A stretch of 51,617 bases of DNA from a virus, in the IMG/VR virus record IMGVR_UViG_3300043410_001422, positions 1-51,617 of that record, one strand, 5' to 3'. Below, piece by piece: positions 15,073-24,491 of the stretch (the first letter of the stretch is position 1; each line of letters opens with the position of its first letter). Made by a program: the position numbers and the translations under genes. The notes under the pieces were generated by a model. It was given only the letters and a program-made list of their open reading frames with translations. It was not told the DNA's origin and made no database searches.

Positions 15073-16007
15073 TATTCTATAAAATTTAAAATGTCGCCCA
15101 CAATTTCATCATTAATTCTTTTCACGACCTTTTGTTGGTCAAAAAATAAATTATTATTATGTTTCAATTTTTGTTCAGTTATCCTATCATTAAAAACTAT
15201 AGGATTATTAATAATATCATTTACCACACAAGCAATTGCACTTAATCTACTATCTGAATCTACTATATCATCATATGATTCATCTATAATATGATCCATA
15301 GTTTCAAATCCTTCACTCTTTAAATATTTAAGTGTTCCAACAGACCCCCAAACAAGAAATGGGTGATAAAATGCAATCGGTTTGAATAACTTTTCTGATA
15401 CAAAAGTTGGTGAATCAATCATTGTTTCTACCGCAATTGAAAATCTTGTTGAATCATACCACCATGGATTCATATATCGTTCCCAATTAATACTAGAAGG
15501 AAACGAATTAAAATCTTTATCACCTGCAATTTGAATGCCACGTTTGGAATAACTGTATAATGATTTATCTAAATGATGCGACAACTTTTCAAATATAGCA
15601 TCACGATGTGGTTTAACTAAATTCATCATCATTAAAAATTGATGCTCAATATTTTTGTTTGGTTTATACTCATGGTACCTCAAATGTCTATACCATAAAC
15701 TTTCGTTATACCTACACCAATTTTGATTTTTTAATGTAAGAACCCCATCATCTACATGACTTCCAGTATAGACATCATTATCCCATAAATGTTCAATTAC
15801 TAATTTATATCCATTATTAATCAATTGCTGGCACCATTCTTCCGCTACATTCATATAATTGACAACCACAAAAGAATCATGTGGGGAATGTTTATCAGTG
15901 TGTTCAATGTATTTTACATCAAACGTTTCTTTTAAGATTGGCATAATCCATGGCCAATCAAAATTGGAATAATCAGTAAAAGACAACAATAAATTTGGTT
16001 TACTCAT
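15072..16007 (-). CDS. Exostosin/fucosyltransferase-like glycosyltransferase, second copy
   Basis: A 311-aa glycosyltransferase related to those at 4838 and 21225. Shared motifs are the N-x-x-x-P-H-R pattern (MMNLVKPHRDA), SEKLFKPIAFYHPFLVWG (about 204-221), LKSEGFETM and IDESYDDI. The start is set at ATG 16007, where ATGAGTAA overlaps the stop of the radical SAM gene upstream. An ATG at 16025 would add six residues with a longer overlap. A similar ATGAGTAA junction is used at 21232. The protein ends where the homology ends, unlike the copy at 4838 that has an extra tail. Donor and acceptor are unknown. Confidence 0.75.
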   Translation of the reverse strand: MSKPNLLLSFTDYSNFDWPWIMPILKETFDVKYIEHTDKHSPHDSFVVVNYMNVAEEWCQQLINNGYKLVIEHLWDNDVYTGSHVDDGVLTLKNQNWCRYNESLWYRHLRYHEYKPNKNIEHQFLMMMNLVKPHRDAIFEKLSHHLDKSLYSYSKRGIQIAGDKDFNSFPSSINWERYMNPWWYDSTRFSIAVETMIDSPTFVSEKLFKPIAFYHPFLVWGSVGTLKYLKSEGFETMDHIIDESYDDIVDSDSRLSAIACVVNDIINNPIVFNDRITEQKLKHNNNLFFDQQKVVKRINDEIVGDILNFIE

Positions 16008-17211
16008 ATCCCATTGCCAATGCAATTTCTAAATGTGTGTCTTTAAAATTCTGATTACGATAGGTGTCGGCACGTTGCATTTTTTCTAAAAACTCTTTAC
16101 CATCACTACCAGTTCCATTTTCAATAAATTTAATAATAGAATCAATTTCTCGTTGATAGAAATCAGATGTCCAAAATGTAGTCTTTAATTTATTCAATAC
16201 TAATTCCTGTGCTGCTGGAGTCATCTTTTGAATACTCATATGATCAGGACTATGCATCATATTGAAATAGATATTATCAAACCCCTTGCGATCAGCCCAC
16301 GCTAATAGTTCATCTAGGTAATACACATTTTGAATATTCACAGTAAAGCAAAGTTGTGTAGTAATATTATCATTGTGCTGTTTTAACGAACTAATCCATA
16401 TGATGTTATCATTTACCTCTTCCCATTTAGCACCATAACGTTCATATTCAAACCGCTTGCGTACATTGTCAACACTAAATGCAATATCTACACGACCAAA
16501 ATGTTGCCATAGATAGGATTCATCTGGTTCTATAGTGCCATTTGTATTATAGTGTATATCAATATTTTTGCTGTAACCTTGTTCAACAGCAAACTTTAAT
16601 AAATCAAAATGTTCTTGAATTAGGAATGGTTCTCCCCCAGTGAATTCAAAATACTTAATGTTTGGTAATAATTTTTTTAAATTATCCCAAAAATTTGTGT
16701 CGGGATTTCTAGGCCATGCACCTTGTTTTAACCATTGATATGCAATATGTTGTTTTTTATCAAATTCTTTGGGCATATATTTGAGTTCTTCATCTGCCCA
16801 CTTACTACTAGACCATGATCCACAAATACGACATTTAAGATTACAAATGTTTCCTAGTTTTAAATCAAGAAACCATAATTGATCAGGATCATCGTTTGCC
16901 CAATCTACTTGAGTATATAATTCTTTTAATCTAACACGACTATGCATACGTTTGCTGGTTCTGTCTGCAGCTTCTTCATCCCAACATAGTTTACACGTAG
17001 CAGGTTTTTCTCCTGCACGAAACTGTCTGCGAAGATTTTGCATATACTCACTATGATAGATTGTTTCTAGGTTGTCTTTATTCAAGTCAAATTTAGTACC
17101 ATCTTCTTTGGTAATCTCTTCACGTGCGAGGCAACAAGGACGAGCAGTGCCTATAGGACTAGTCTCAATACTAATCCATGGTAACATGCATATTGTTTTA
17201 GGTAATTCCAT
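16000..17211 (-). CDS. Radical SAM enzyme with N-terminal Twitch/SPASM-like motif (3)
   Basis: A 403-aa radical SAM protein, the most compact of the set. The N-terminal cysteine set is C8 (TICMLPW), C26-C27 (ARPCCLA), then C73 and C76 (CKLCW). Between them is the SPASM-like segment ETIYHSEYMQNLRR. The core motif ICNLKCRIC gives C123, C127 and C130, with TGGEPF at 191-196. SSSKW after the core is shared with the neighbours. Its ATG lies 14 bases inside the end of the upstream radical SAM gene, the same overlap as at 11884/11897. The cysteine arrangement predicts two iron-sulfur clusters. The substrate is unknown. Confidence 0.92.
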   Translation of the reverse strand: MELPKTICMLPWISIETSPIGTARPCCLAREEITKEDGTKFDLNKDNLETIYHSEYMQNLRRQFRAGEKPATCKLCWDEEAADRTSKRMHSRVRLKELYTQVDWANDDPDQLWFLDLKLGNICNLKCRICGSWSSSKWADEELKYMPKEFDKKQHIAYQWLKQGAWPRNPDTNFWDNLKKLLPNIKYFEFTGGEPFLIQEHFDLLKFAVEQGYSKNIDIHYNTNGTIEPDESYLWQHFGRVDIAFSVDNVRKRFEYERYGAKWEEVNDNIIWISSLKQHNDNITTQLCFTVNIQNVYYLDELLAWADRKGFDNIYFNMMHSPDHMSIQKMTPAAQELVLNKLKTTFWTSDFYQREIDSIIKFIENGTGSDGKEFLEKMQRADTYRNQNFKDTHLEIALAMGYE

Positions 17212-18517
17212 TTAGTTCAGGGAACACTTTCCAAAAATTTTCTTCTCGTGCAACATCTAATTTATTTGTGTGATCAACAAAAGTTTTCCATTTAATACTT
17301 GCATTATTTGATTTCATTAAACTAATTAAACTCTTATATCCAGATGTAGCTCGTTGTAATTTATCTTGTGGGGTAAGCCATTCTAGATGTTTCTCATACG
17401 CAGGGATTACTACTTCATTTTTAAATTTTTCTGGTAGTATATCCACACGGTACCATTCTGGGCTTTGGCAAATATTAATATTCCAATCTTTTGCGTTAAT
17501 TAACCCCAACTCAGTCCACTCTTTATGAAAGTCTAATACATGTAATACATTCATTACACTTACAGTGGAACTTACATAAAAATCTACGTGAGGAACTTCT
17601 TCTATCATTCGTTTACGATTTGATAGAGTTTGTTCCCAATTAGTTCCCTTGCGCATTAACTCTGCACGTTTACCACTAGCATCTAGACTAGCACCGACAC
17701 TGACATTTTTAAAATGTTTCCAATAATCAAATACGTGTTTGTCTTTATATCTTAGTTCACTGAAATTTGTATTGTATTGAATACGTATATCTGTTTTTCC
17801 CAATTCAATTAATTTTTCTAACAAAAAATAGTGTTCCTTCATTATTAAAGGCTCACCTCCTGCGAAATAAACTTGTTCCAGATGGGGAATATGCGGGAGC
17901 ATCTGTTCAAGCATAGCATCTTCATCTCCTGCAGTGTATTCAACCCTAGACATATCACGACCCAACACATCAGGCTTACGATTGTACAACTTAACATGAT
18001 CATTGTACCAATTACTACTGAATATAGGACCGCAGGTACGACAACTGAAATTACAGAGATTACTAAATCTAACATCCCAATACCTTATTTTAAATTCTGG
18101 GTGAGTTCCATCCTGTTGAGTTTTATCTACTTCAGATATGTGATGCCCATAATTTCTATTACTATCATTACGCATACTAAATGCACCATGTTTTTCTTGC
18201 TCGTAGCATTTGGTGCACTCTTTACATGGTTTATCTTGCATCATGTTTTGTCGCATTATACGATATGGTTCTTGATTCCAAACTTCTTCCATCGTATTTT
18301 TACGCAAATCGCCTAATGGGTGCCAATATTCGCTGAGACAACAAGGATATGCACGACCATCAGGAAATGCATGCATGTGAACCCATGGCATCATACAAAA
18401 ATGGTCACTCTCAACAAGCCTATTCCAGTGTTCCTCTGTTAAATTTTCTTTTTCAATAAAATAGGGGGCACGTTCATTATATACATACCCTTTATTATAA
18501 AATCCTTTTACACTCAT
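17198..18517 (-). CDS. Radical SAM enzyme with N-terminal Twitch/SPASM-like motif (4)
   Basis: A 439-aa radical SAM protein with the clearest SPASM-like N-terminus in the set. C41-M-M-P-W is followed by PDGRAYPCC (C59, C60), LGDLRKNTMEEVWN, and C98-x-x-C101-x-x-C104. This is the wording usually seen in the C-terminal SPASM domain of PqqE-type peptide maturases, but here it comes before the core. The core LCNFSCRTC gives C155, C159 and C162, and AGGEPL is at 219-224. It starts in an ATGA overlap with the stop of the 455-aa radical SAM gene. The close match to the peptide-maturase motif makes a peptide or protein substrate plausible, not shown. Confidence 0.92.
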   Translation of the reverse strand: MSVKGFYNKGYVYNERAPYFIEKENLTEEHWNRLVESDHFCMMPWVHMHAFPDGRAYPCCLSEYWHPLGDLRKNTMEEVWNQEPYRIMRQNMMQDKPCKECTKCYEQEKHGAFSMRNDSNRNYGHHISEVDKTQQDGTHPEFKIRYWDVRFSNLCNFSCRTCGPIFSSNWYNDHVKLYNRKPDVLGRDMSRVEYTAGDEDAMLEQMLPHIPHLEQVYFAGGEPLIMKEHYFLLEKLIELGKTDIRIQYNTNFSELRYKDKHVFDYWKHFKNVSVGASLDASGKRAELMRKGTNWEQTLSNRKRMIEEVPHVDFYVSSTVSVMNVLHVLDFHKEWTELGLINAKDWNINICQSPEWYRVDILPEKFKNEVVIPAYEKHLEWLTPQDKLQRATSGYKSLISLMKSNNASIKWKTFVDHTNKLDVAREENFWKVFPELNGIT

Positions 18518-19881
18518 ATATTATTATACCAATCTGCTAGTGTAGGAAATGTTTCTACAAAATTTTTATTGCGCCTTTGATCATATTGTGTATAGAATTG
18601 TTTAAAATCTCGTTGTAACATATGTTGTTCGGCTGCACCACTGTGTGGAGTTTTAACTACGTCAAGATAATCAATTAAACGTTGTGTATGATTACGTTCG
18701 TGTTCATGCAGCCATTCATTATCATTTGCTGCTAACCATGCTTCTAAATTATTTTTGTGTCTTGTTCTATGTTCATCGGGTAGTACCAATGGACTTTGAA
18801 ATGAAGGGAATCTAAGTATGTTTAAAGTGAAATTTGGAAACTCTTTACCATAACACATCTTCCATTGTATTATACAGTCTAAGAACTCTGTTAAACTTTC
18901 TAAGCATAGTGCGTTAATGGTGCACATAATGTGTAATCCACGCATTTTTACTACACTGTAATTGTCACATATAAGTTCTATACTATTAGCCCAATCGTCC
19001 CAAACCAATCCGTCTCTAATATACTCTGCATGTAACCCGATAGATTCGTTACTAGTGTATAGGTCAATGGGTGCGTCCACACTGTTAAAAAGGCGATCAA
19101 TATCAACTTGTGTTCCTAAATTAGAATTAATTGCTAGTCGTGTATTACTTTTACCCTTATTTTCTTTGAACCAGTCAAGTAGTTTCCAAGTGTATCCCGA
19201 CATGAGTGGTTCCCCACCTGTAATACGCAATTCATTTAACGTTTTATAGAGGTCTGATTCCCACCACTTGAAGAATGCCTCCACATACGGATTAGTTTCA
19301 CCGAATTTATACAATTGAGCACTATCATGAGGGTGAGTAAAATGATTCCTACCATCTGACTCCAAGTTAATGTAGGGTCCATTATTGTTGATGTCCCGTA
19401 CCCAAGTAGAACTGAATGCAGGGTTGCAATAACTGCAAGCAAACTGACAAGTACGATCAAAACTGATTTCAAGAGTGCGAAGATTGATATCTTCGTTTGA
19501 GTATGTGTTGAATGCATTATTTAAATCCTCATCTGAATAAATTACGGTTTTGTAAACTCTATCACTAATATTGTCTCTACCAATATCTTCAATTTTCCAA
19601 CAATACTCACACCCCGCTGGTCTTTCTCCACGTTGCATTTGAGCACGTTCTAATTTTTTTTGTGCAGTATTATGTATACCCTTTGGATTGACAAGAATAT
19701 CCAGTTCAGGTATTTTATGCGGCAGTGGATGATGACAACTAGTAGTCATACCACTACCCAACCATATGGTTGCATTATACCATTTTGCTCCACAAAATGA
19801 TTCTGATTTAATATCAATCACTCGGTGTTTATATTCTAAATCTGTTTCGTTATTAATTTTGGGCATAATATCTACATTCAT
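18514..19881 (-). CDS. Radical SAM enzyme, SCHHP subfamily (5)
   Basis: A 455-aa radical SAM protein that pairs with the next gene upstream. Its N-terminal auxiliary motif differs from copies 1, 3 and 4: C30-G-A-K-W, then a single C49 in TSCHHP, and C91-x-x-C94-W. The core is TCQFACSYC (C145, C149, C152), followed by SSTW and TGGEPL at 221-226. A histidine pair replaces the second cysteine of the CC seen in the other subfamily and might ligate the cluster. The ATG at 19881 overlaps the upstream gene by 29 bases; an ATG at 19866 is a possible shorter start. Confidence 0.9.
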   Translation of the reverse strand: MNVDIMPKINNETDLEYKHRVIDIKSESFCGAKWYNATIWLGSGMTTSCHHPLPHKIPELDILVNPKGIHNTAQKKLERAQMQRGERPAGCEYCWKIEDIGRDNISDRVYKTVIYSDEDLNNAFNTYSNEDINLRTLEISFDRTCQFACSYCNPAFSSTWVRDINNNGPYINLESDGRNHFTHPHDSAQLYKFGETNPYVEAFFKWWESDLYKTLNELRITGGEPLMSGYTWKLLDWFKENKGKSNTRLAINSNLGTQVDIDRLFNSVDAPIDLYTSNESIGLHAEYIRDGLVWDDWANSIELICDNYSVVKMRGLHIMCTINALCLESLTEFLDCIIQWKMCYGKEFPNFTLNILRFPSFQSPLVLPDEHRTRHKNNLEAWLAANDNEWLHEHERNHTQRLIDYLDVVKTPHSGAAEQHMLQRDFKQFYTQYDQRRNKNFVETFPTLADWYNNI

Positions 19882-21232
19882 CCCAGAATTCTTTCATTTC
19901 TGGAAATGTTGTCAAAAAGTCTGTTTCTCTGCGTTTATCGTGTTCGTTAAAGAAACGATAAAAGTCAGCACGTTGTAGTTTAACATATTCTGGTTGCAAT
20001 TTCCAACCTTCTTTCATCCAATCTAAGACACGTTGCAATCTTTGTACTTCGTAGTCCTTAAACCCTTGAAATGGTTTGTCTGGTGTTTCTAAATTGGCAT
20101 TCATCCAATCCACCACGTCTTGTAATCGTTTGGTATATACAGGAGGAAGTATCTGTAGGCTTTGCCAAGTTGGTTGGCGTAATATTGGTGTGTCAAACCA
20201 AACTCGCTGATAAGTGGTGCTATGAATTTTTCTCAAATCCAATATCATTTCTAACAGTCTTTTTAATCCCAAAATATTTAAATTACTCATAGTGATGATA
20301 AAAGTTAAACTGTTACGATATGGTATTTCTTCTAAAAAATGATCTGCCCTTTTAATAACCTTCCAAAATTCCATACCATTACGAATATATTCAGCCTGAT
20401 CTCCCCATGAATCTAAACTAACATACTGCATAAAATGTTCTATATTAGTATTGCATAATTGTTTTACACACTCAAGATATTTGTCCCATAAAATTTCATT
20501 AACACTAAAGTTACTTGTAACATCAATATGTAAATCTGGTTTAGGAAATGCTAACACATAATCAAATACCTTATAAGTGTTTTTATCTAATAGTGGTTCA
20601 CCACCAGTCATGCGAAAATGTTTTAATTTTGGATATAGACTCGGCCACCACTCCCAAAAAGCGTCCACGTATGGATTATCCTCTCTAACAGGAATCGGTC
20701 GTCTAATACCCGAAAAATAAGAAGGGTCATTATGAAGATTACTAGTGGGATATGCTCCATACCTAGTAATTTCATCAGACCAAGTGCTACTAAACTGAGG
20801 GCTGCAATAACTGCATTTAAGGTTACAAGCGTGATTAAAATTGACTTCCACGTAACTTGGTATTTCATCTTCTTCTCCAGTACTGTTAACTATACGATCA
20901 AAATGTTCTGCTGCCCAAGGCTCACCGCTGCGATAATGTCTGTCACTTAGGTTGCCAAGATCTTCCTGTGTCCAGCAGTAACTACATTCCTGTGGACGTT
21001 CATTGCGTAACATAATTTTACGCTGTTCTTTTTTATGGGGAGTATTATGTAAGGCACCAGGATTGTCTTTTAACAATGACACATCTATTTCGTGTAGAGG
21101 TGGATGATAACAACTGTTGGTTAAACCCGTGGGCAGATGTAGGCTTACTTGCTGCCACTTAGCAAGACACAATCCCTCACCTAATTTTTCTTTCATCTGC
21201 TCTGCGGCAGACATAAAATTACTTTTACTCAT
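19853..21232 (-). CDS. Radical SAM enzyme, SCYHP subfamily (6)
   Basis: A 459-aa paralogue of the 455-aa enzyme and the first radical SAM gene in the direction of transcription. C22-L-A-K-W, C41 in NSCYHP, C83-x-x-C86-W, core ACNLKCSYC (C136, C140, C143), SSTW, and TGGEPL near 209-214. The two paralogues also share NPYVxAFxxWW before the GGEP motif and QAEYIRNG / HAEYIRDG after it. The ATG at 21232 forms an ATGAGTAA overlap with the upstream glycosyltransferase stop. A TTG at 21238 would add two residues and is less likely. The pair probably arose by tandem duplication and may act on related substrates or together. Confidence 0.9.
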   Translation of the reverse strand: MSKSNFMSAAEQMKEKLGEGLCLAKWQQVSLHLPTGLTNSCYHPPLHEIDVSLLKDNPGALHNTPHKKEQRKIMLRNERPQECSYCWTQEDLGNLSDRHYRSGEPWAAEHFDRIVNSTGEEDEIPSYVEVNFNHACNLKCSYCSPQFSSTWSDEITRYGAYPTSNLHNDPSYFSGIRRPIPVREDNPYVDAFWEWWPSLYPKLKHFRMTGGEPLLDKNTYKVFDYVLAFPKPDLHIDVTSNFSVNEILWDKYLECVKQLCNTNIEHFMQYVSLDSWGDQAEYIRNGMEFWKVIKRADHFLEEIPYRNSLTFIITMSNLNILGLKRLLEMILDLRKIHSTTYQRVWFDTPILRQPTWQSLQILPPVYTKRLQDVVDWMNANLETPDKPFQGFKDYEVQRLQRVLDWMKEGWKLQPEYVKLQRADFYRFFNEHDKRRETDFLTTFPEMKEFWDECRYYAQN

Positions 21233-22328
21233 TGCCAACAGTCAAGTAATTTATATTTGTTATGCGATCATAATCTATATTACTATTATAATTTTTAACA
21301 TTGCTCAAATGAACTTTTTTATTATGTTCGCAAATAAATTTAGTTTTATCATATAAATCTTTTGGAGTATATGTTTTTATAATGTACTCACAAGAATCAG
21401 CAATTCTTGAAATTTTTTCACCCAATCTTTCATGGGGAATATCATCCCACGACTCATCCCAAAATTCACCAAACGTTTTAATATCACATTTGTGCATATT
21501 CCCATACATATGAGGTGAACCTATCACGATAAATGGTTGCCCTAAAACCAATAACTTTTCTAATTTTTCAGAAAGAACAAAAATGTTATTAGTGGTAGTG
21601 CTCATGCACACTATTTCTAACACAAAATTATTATTCAACCAACTTTTTTCGGTATAATCTATATGAAATGTTTCTTTAACTTCTCCAGAAACTTCATTGC
21701 CTCTATTTTTGTAATCCCTTCCATTTTTACCAATTGATGACACAATCTCAAAAATATATTCATGGGATACATTCATTATTTTACACGCCAAATCAATGCA
21801 ACTTTCTCTCCAATGCTCATCTGCCATTAGATCATTCTTGTCAAACCCCAATCTACAATCGGTATAATTAAGTAACCCACGTTTGTAAAATTCCACCAAT
21901 ATACAAAAACGATGAACATCTGGTCTAGACAAATACAATCCAAACATTTTTTTATTTTCATCCCAACTAATTGTTTCTGGCATTGACTGTATAAATTTTT
22001 TTTCGTCATTTATGTATCCATTGTCCATCAAAAATTCAAAATACTCAGGATCAATGTAATGGTCAATAATATTGTCACTATAAAATTGGACAGAAGAAAA
22101 ATACTTTTTTAGTTCAGAATGTAATTCTTTATAATTTAGATAATCTATATTAGAATGGTGGTTGTCTACAAAATTTATCCTCAATGGATGTAATAAGTTT
22201 TCTAAAGTTGCTTTTTTGAATACTTCTGAAATAATCCTATCAGAATAATAATGTTTTGTTTCGCCAGGATATGCCATTGAGCGAATTTGATTTATTATCC
22301 AACTATTCCAGATATCAACAACTAACAT
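21225..22328 (-). CDS. Exostosin/fucosyltransferase-like glycosyltransferase, third copy
   Basis: A 367-aa protein related to the enzymes at 4838 and 15072 but more diverged. The acceptor-side motif is GLYLSRPDVHRF and the donor-side motif is SEKLEKLLVLGQPFIVIG (about 253-270), followed by IKTFGEFWDESWDD. The K-P of FKP in the other two is K-L here. The N-terminus is rich in acidic and aromatic residues with no signal peptide. Its ATG overlaps the stop of the acetyltransferase by one base. As the last non-radical-SAM gene before four consecutive radical SAM genes, it links sugar transfer to that group. Confidence 0.7.
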   Translation of the reverse strand: MLVVDIWNSWIINQIRSMAYPGETKHYYSDRIISEVFKKATLENLLHPLRINFVDNHHSNIDYLNYKELHSELKKYFSSVQFYSDNIIDHYIDPEYFEFLMDNGYINDEKKFIQSMPETISWDENKKMFGLYLSRPDVHRFCILVEFYKRGLLNYTDCRLGFDKNDLMADEHWRESCIDLACKIMNVSHEYIFEIVSSIGKNGRDYKNRGNEVSGEVKETFHIDYTEKSWLNNNFVLEIVCMSTTTNNIFVLSEKLEKLLVLGQPFIVIGSPHMYGNMHKCDIKTFGEFWDESWDDIPHERLGEKISRIADSCEYIIKTYTPKDLYDKTKFICEHNKKVHLSNVKNYNSNIDYDRITNINYLTVGNE

Positions 22329-22942
22329 TATTGATTTCCACCAAATCGTCTAGCAGGACTTCCAATATAAACACCTGACTCTAATGCATCTTTCGTAAGT
22401 GTGCTTATTGCATTCACCATAATGTTATCACCGACAGTTAGTTTATTAAGTGCTGCAGATTTAAAATTGAACACACAGTTATCACCAATCGTTGTTCTAC
22501 CAGCAATCATAGTTCCCGAATGAAGCATTACATTATTTCCAATTTTAACATGGTGTGATATTAAACAATATGTTTCTACTGCACAAAAATCACCTATCGT
22601 TGCACCCATTAAAATAGTACTAAATGGGGCAATAAATGATCCTCTACCAATAACAGATTTAATATCTTTTGTGTAGCACACGACTGAATCATGCATGTAC
22701 CTAACACAATCTAAATCTAATTGATTAATTTCATTTATAACTTTCATTCGCATTTCAAGGTCTTGATTAAATGCCACCCCATATTGATAATCATGTTTAT
22801 TTTGAATTGAAAAAAATTCTTCTGGTGGTATTATATGCATCTTACTTTGTAATTCTTGTCCTACAAAAAAAGATGCTTCCTGTGTTAGTGTAGATTCAGG
22901 AAACCCAACCATCATCATTTCTTTACTATTTGATACAAGCAT
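22328..22942 (-). CDS. NeuD/PglD-like hexapeptide acetyltransferase
   Basis: A 204-aa left-handed beta-helix acyltransferase of the NeuD/PglD/VioB type, which acetylates an amino group or hydroxyl on a nucleotide sugar using acetyl-CoA. The N-terminal about 90 residues form the family's small domain, although the usual Rossmann-like glycine motif is weak (MVGFPES). From residue 95 to 198 hexapeptide repeats are visible (IGRGSF, IGDFCA, IGNNVM, IGDNCV, VGDNIM). Catalytic histidine is probably H130 or H131 in LISHHVKIG. GSPARRF ends it as in the family. It pairs logically with the DegT aminotransferases, which supply amino sugars. Confidence 0.88.
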   Translation of the reverse strand: MLVSNSKEMMMVGFPESTLTQEASFFVGQELQSKMHIIPPEEFFSIQNKHDYQYGVAFNQDLEMRMKVINEINQLDLDCVRYMHDSVVCYTKDIKSVIGRGSFIAPFSTILMGATIGDFCAVETYCLISHHVKIGNNVMLHSGTMIAGRTTIGDNCVFNFKSAALNKLTVGDNIMVNAISTLTKDALESGVYIGSPARRFGGNQ

Positions 22943-22944
22943 AA

Positions 22945-23559
22945 TTACTCCAAAATAAAAGGTTTGAAATAGTCAACTGCAGATTTCCAATCAGTGATTG
23001 GTTTGCTACGACGATACATACGCACACTAAAACACCATCTTGGTTTATCTCTAACTATAATATTGTGTGGCAATCCAATATTCACTATTGTCATTTTATT
23101 ACCAACAGCACGTCTTTCTATCTCTGGATATTCATCTGACATTGGCCACCATTTGTATGGGGTTGGTATTAGGTGTGTATCAAGTGATCCAGTTTCAATT
23201 GGTATATCGTACCATACCATTTCACTATCATCATCCTCTTCAAGAGTCCAATTTAAAGCATATATTGCTGGTTCATGGTCAGTTTTGTATACATCAACAT
23301 GAATTTCTGGATATATGTAATGTGGTTGACGATAAAACATTAGGCAACTGCCCACTTTTAAATTAATTGATTCCATATAAGCAAGCCATTCATCAGAAAA
23401 AATAGTATGCAATTCTGTATCATGTATTGCCCACAGACCGACTGGTTTATCTTTGAATTCTGAATTATTGTAGTATTCAGTTGGGTTGAATGTATCACGT
23501 AAAGCTCGTGAAACATCAACATTCAAGACATGCCAATTTTGTTTATATAAGTTTTCCAT
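22945..23559 (-). CDS. Double-stranded beta-helix oxygenase-like protein
   Basis: A 204-aa protein with a pattern fitting a 2-oxoglutarate/Fe(II) oxygenase: H87-V-D89 (PEIHVDVY), a distal H165 (IGLPHNI) and R174 or R180 (RWCFSVRM) for the co-substrate. ALNWTLEEDDDSEM and the W-W-P segment are typical of a family of marine phage proteins of this type. It is not similar to the hydroxylase at 739 outside the metal triad, so the two are different subfamilies. It lies two bases upstream of the acetyltransferase gene. Substrate unknown. Confidence 0.68.
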   Translation of the reverse strand: MENLYKQNWHVLNVDVSRALRDTFNPTEYYNNSEFKDKPVGLWAIHDTELHTIFSDEWLAYMESINLKVGSCLMFYRQPHYIYPEIHVDVYKTDHEPAIYALNWTLEEDDDSEMVWYDIPIETGSLDTHLIPTPYKWWPMSDEYPEIERRAVGNKMTIVNIGLPHNIIVRDKPRWCFSVRMYRRSKPITDWKSAVDYFKPFILE

Positions 23560-23561
23560 TT

Positions 23562-24491
23562 TTACCAGCCTTCTAATCTTCTTATTACATCCATTTCTGA
23601 CATCATAATTTCACTATTACGTTGTCCATTAGAGTAATGATGTTTAAAAAATCTACTTTGTTCTGGAGTATACGTAACGATTGGGAGTCCCAATCTAACT
23701 TTTAATGCGTTTTCAATTCTTTCACAACCTTCTACTGGATTTTCTTTACTAAAACTATCCCATAATTTTTCTAGCATATCAAAGTCTTGTACGTAATGAT
23801 GATCCCATCCTTCTAACATAATCATATAAGTACCCAATCTTGCCCCATACATTGCCCAATAACCATGTTCTACATCAGCACCAACACTTTGCCATATACA
23901 TAAGTTATCATAGTTACGATTGTTTACACGTTCTTCAAATTCTTGTAATGTGGGTTTATGACCACGATCTAAACACATCTTGACACCTTCACGAAAGCCA
24001 GCCCTCCATGCTTGCTTGGGGCTTCCATTTGGATATGTAGTTGAATAACAATTATGCATAGCCGTATATTTTGGATCAAAGCAAAATTCAACTGATGTTT
24101 CTTCATCACCAAGGCTTGCTTCGTGTGTGCGCATGTTGTTTACAAAATCTTTAGTCCAACAACTTAACCCACCATTACCATATCTTAATCCATTAATAAC
24201 ATTACGTGCCTTCCACCTAAAAACGTGGTCATGATTCTTTTCGTCCAACGATAATTGTAGATTAAAAAACTCAGGGTCGGGTATATTATCTCCATCAATA
24301 AGAACGAATCGTTCTGTATCGCTTGCTGCGGCTGCTGCTTTGTGTGCTGCGTCAGATCCTTTAATACCATCCACCCTCTTTGCCCACGGTACCATGTTTT
24401 TAATCTTGATCCAAAACTCTTCTTTTTTAGGTTCATCATAAGTTAAAAATATACAATCTAAATCGGCTATATCAATTATTTGTGTATTCAT
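23562..24491 (-). CDS. GT-A-fold glycosyltransferase-like protein
   Basis: A 309-aa protein with a GT-A layout: a first strand DLDCIFLTYDEP, an alanine-rich helix (KAAAAASDT), then FVLIDGDNIPD, where D66-G-D68 is the metal-binding DxD. NGLRYGNGG (about 100-108) and AWRAGFREGV (161-170) follow. These last motifs are shared with the C-terminal unit of the 809-aa protein at 2410, which makes this the intact, probably catalytic, version of that module. It overlaps the 122-aa gene by 20 bases. The sugar donor is unknown. Confidence 0.7.
   Translation of the reverse strand: MNTQIIDIADLDCIFLTYDEPKKEEFWIKIKNMVPWAKRVDGIKGSDAAHKAAAAASDTERFVLIDGDNIPDPEFFNLQLSLDEKNHDHVFRWKARNVINGLRYGNGGLSCWTKDFVNNMRTHEASLGDEETSVEFCFDPKYTAMHNCYSTTYPNGSPKQAWRAGFREGVKMCLDRGHKPTLQEFEERVNNRNYDNLCIWQSVGADVEHGYWAMYGARLGTYMIMLEGWDHHYVQDFDMLEKLWDSFSKENPVEGCERIENALKVRLGLPIVTYTPEQSRFFKHHYSNGQRNSEIMMSEMDVIRRLEGW

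Noticed and set aside
17873-18316. Plus-strand 147-aa hydrophobic reading frame
   Set aside because: Lies wholly opposite the radical SAM cysteine region of the 439-aa gene; its hydrophobicity is a by-product of that sequence.
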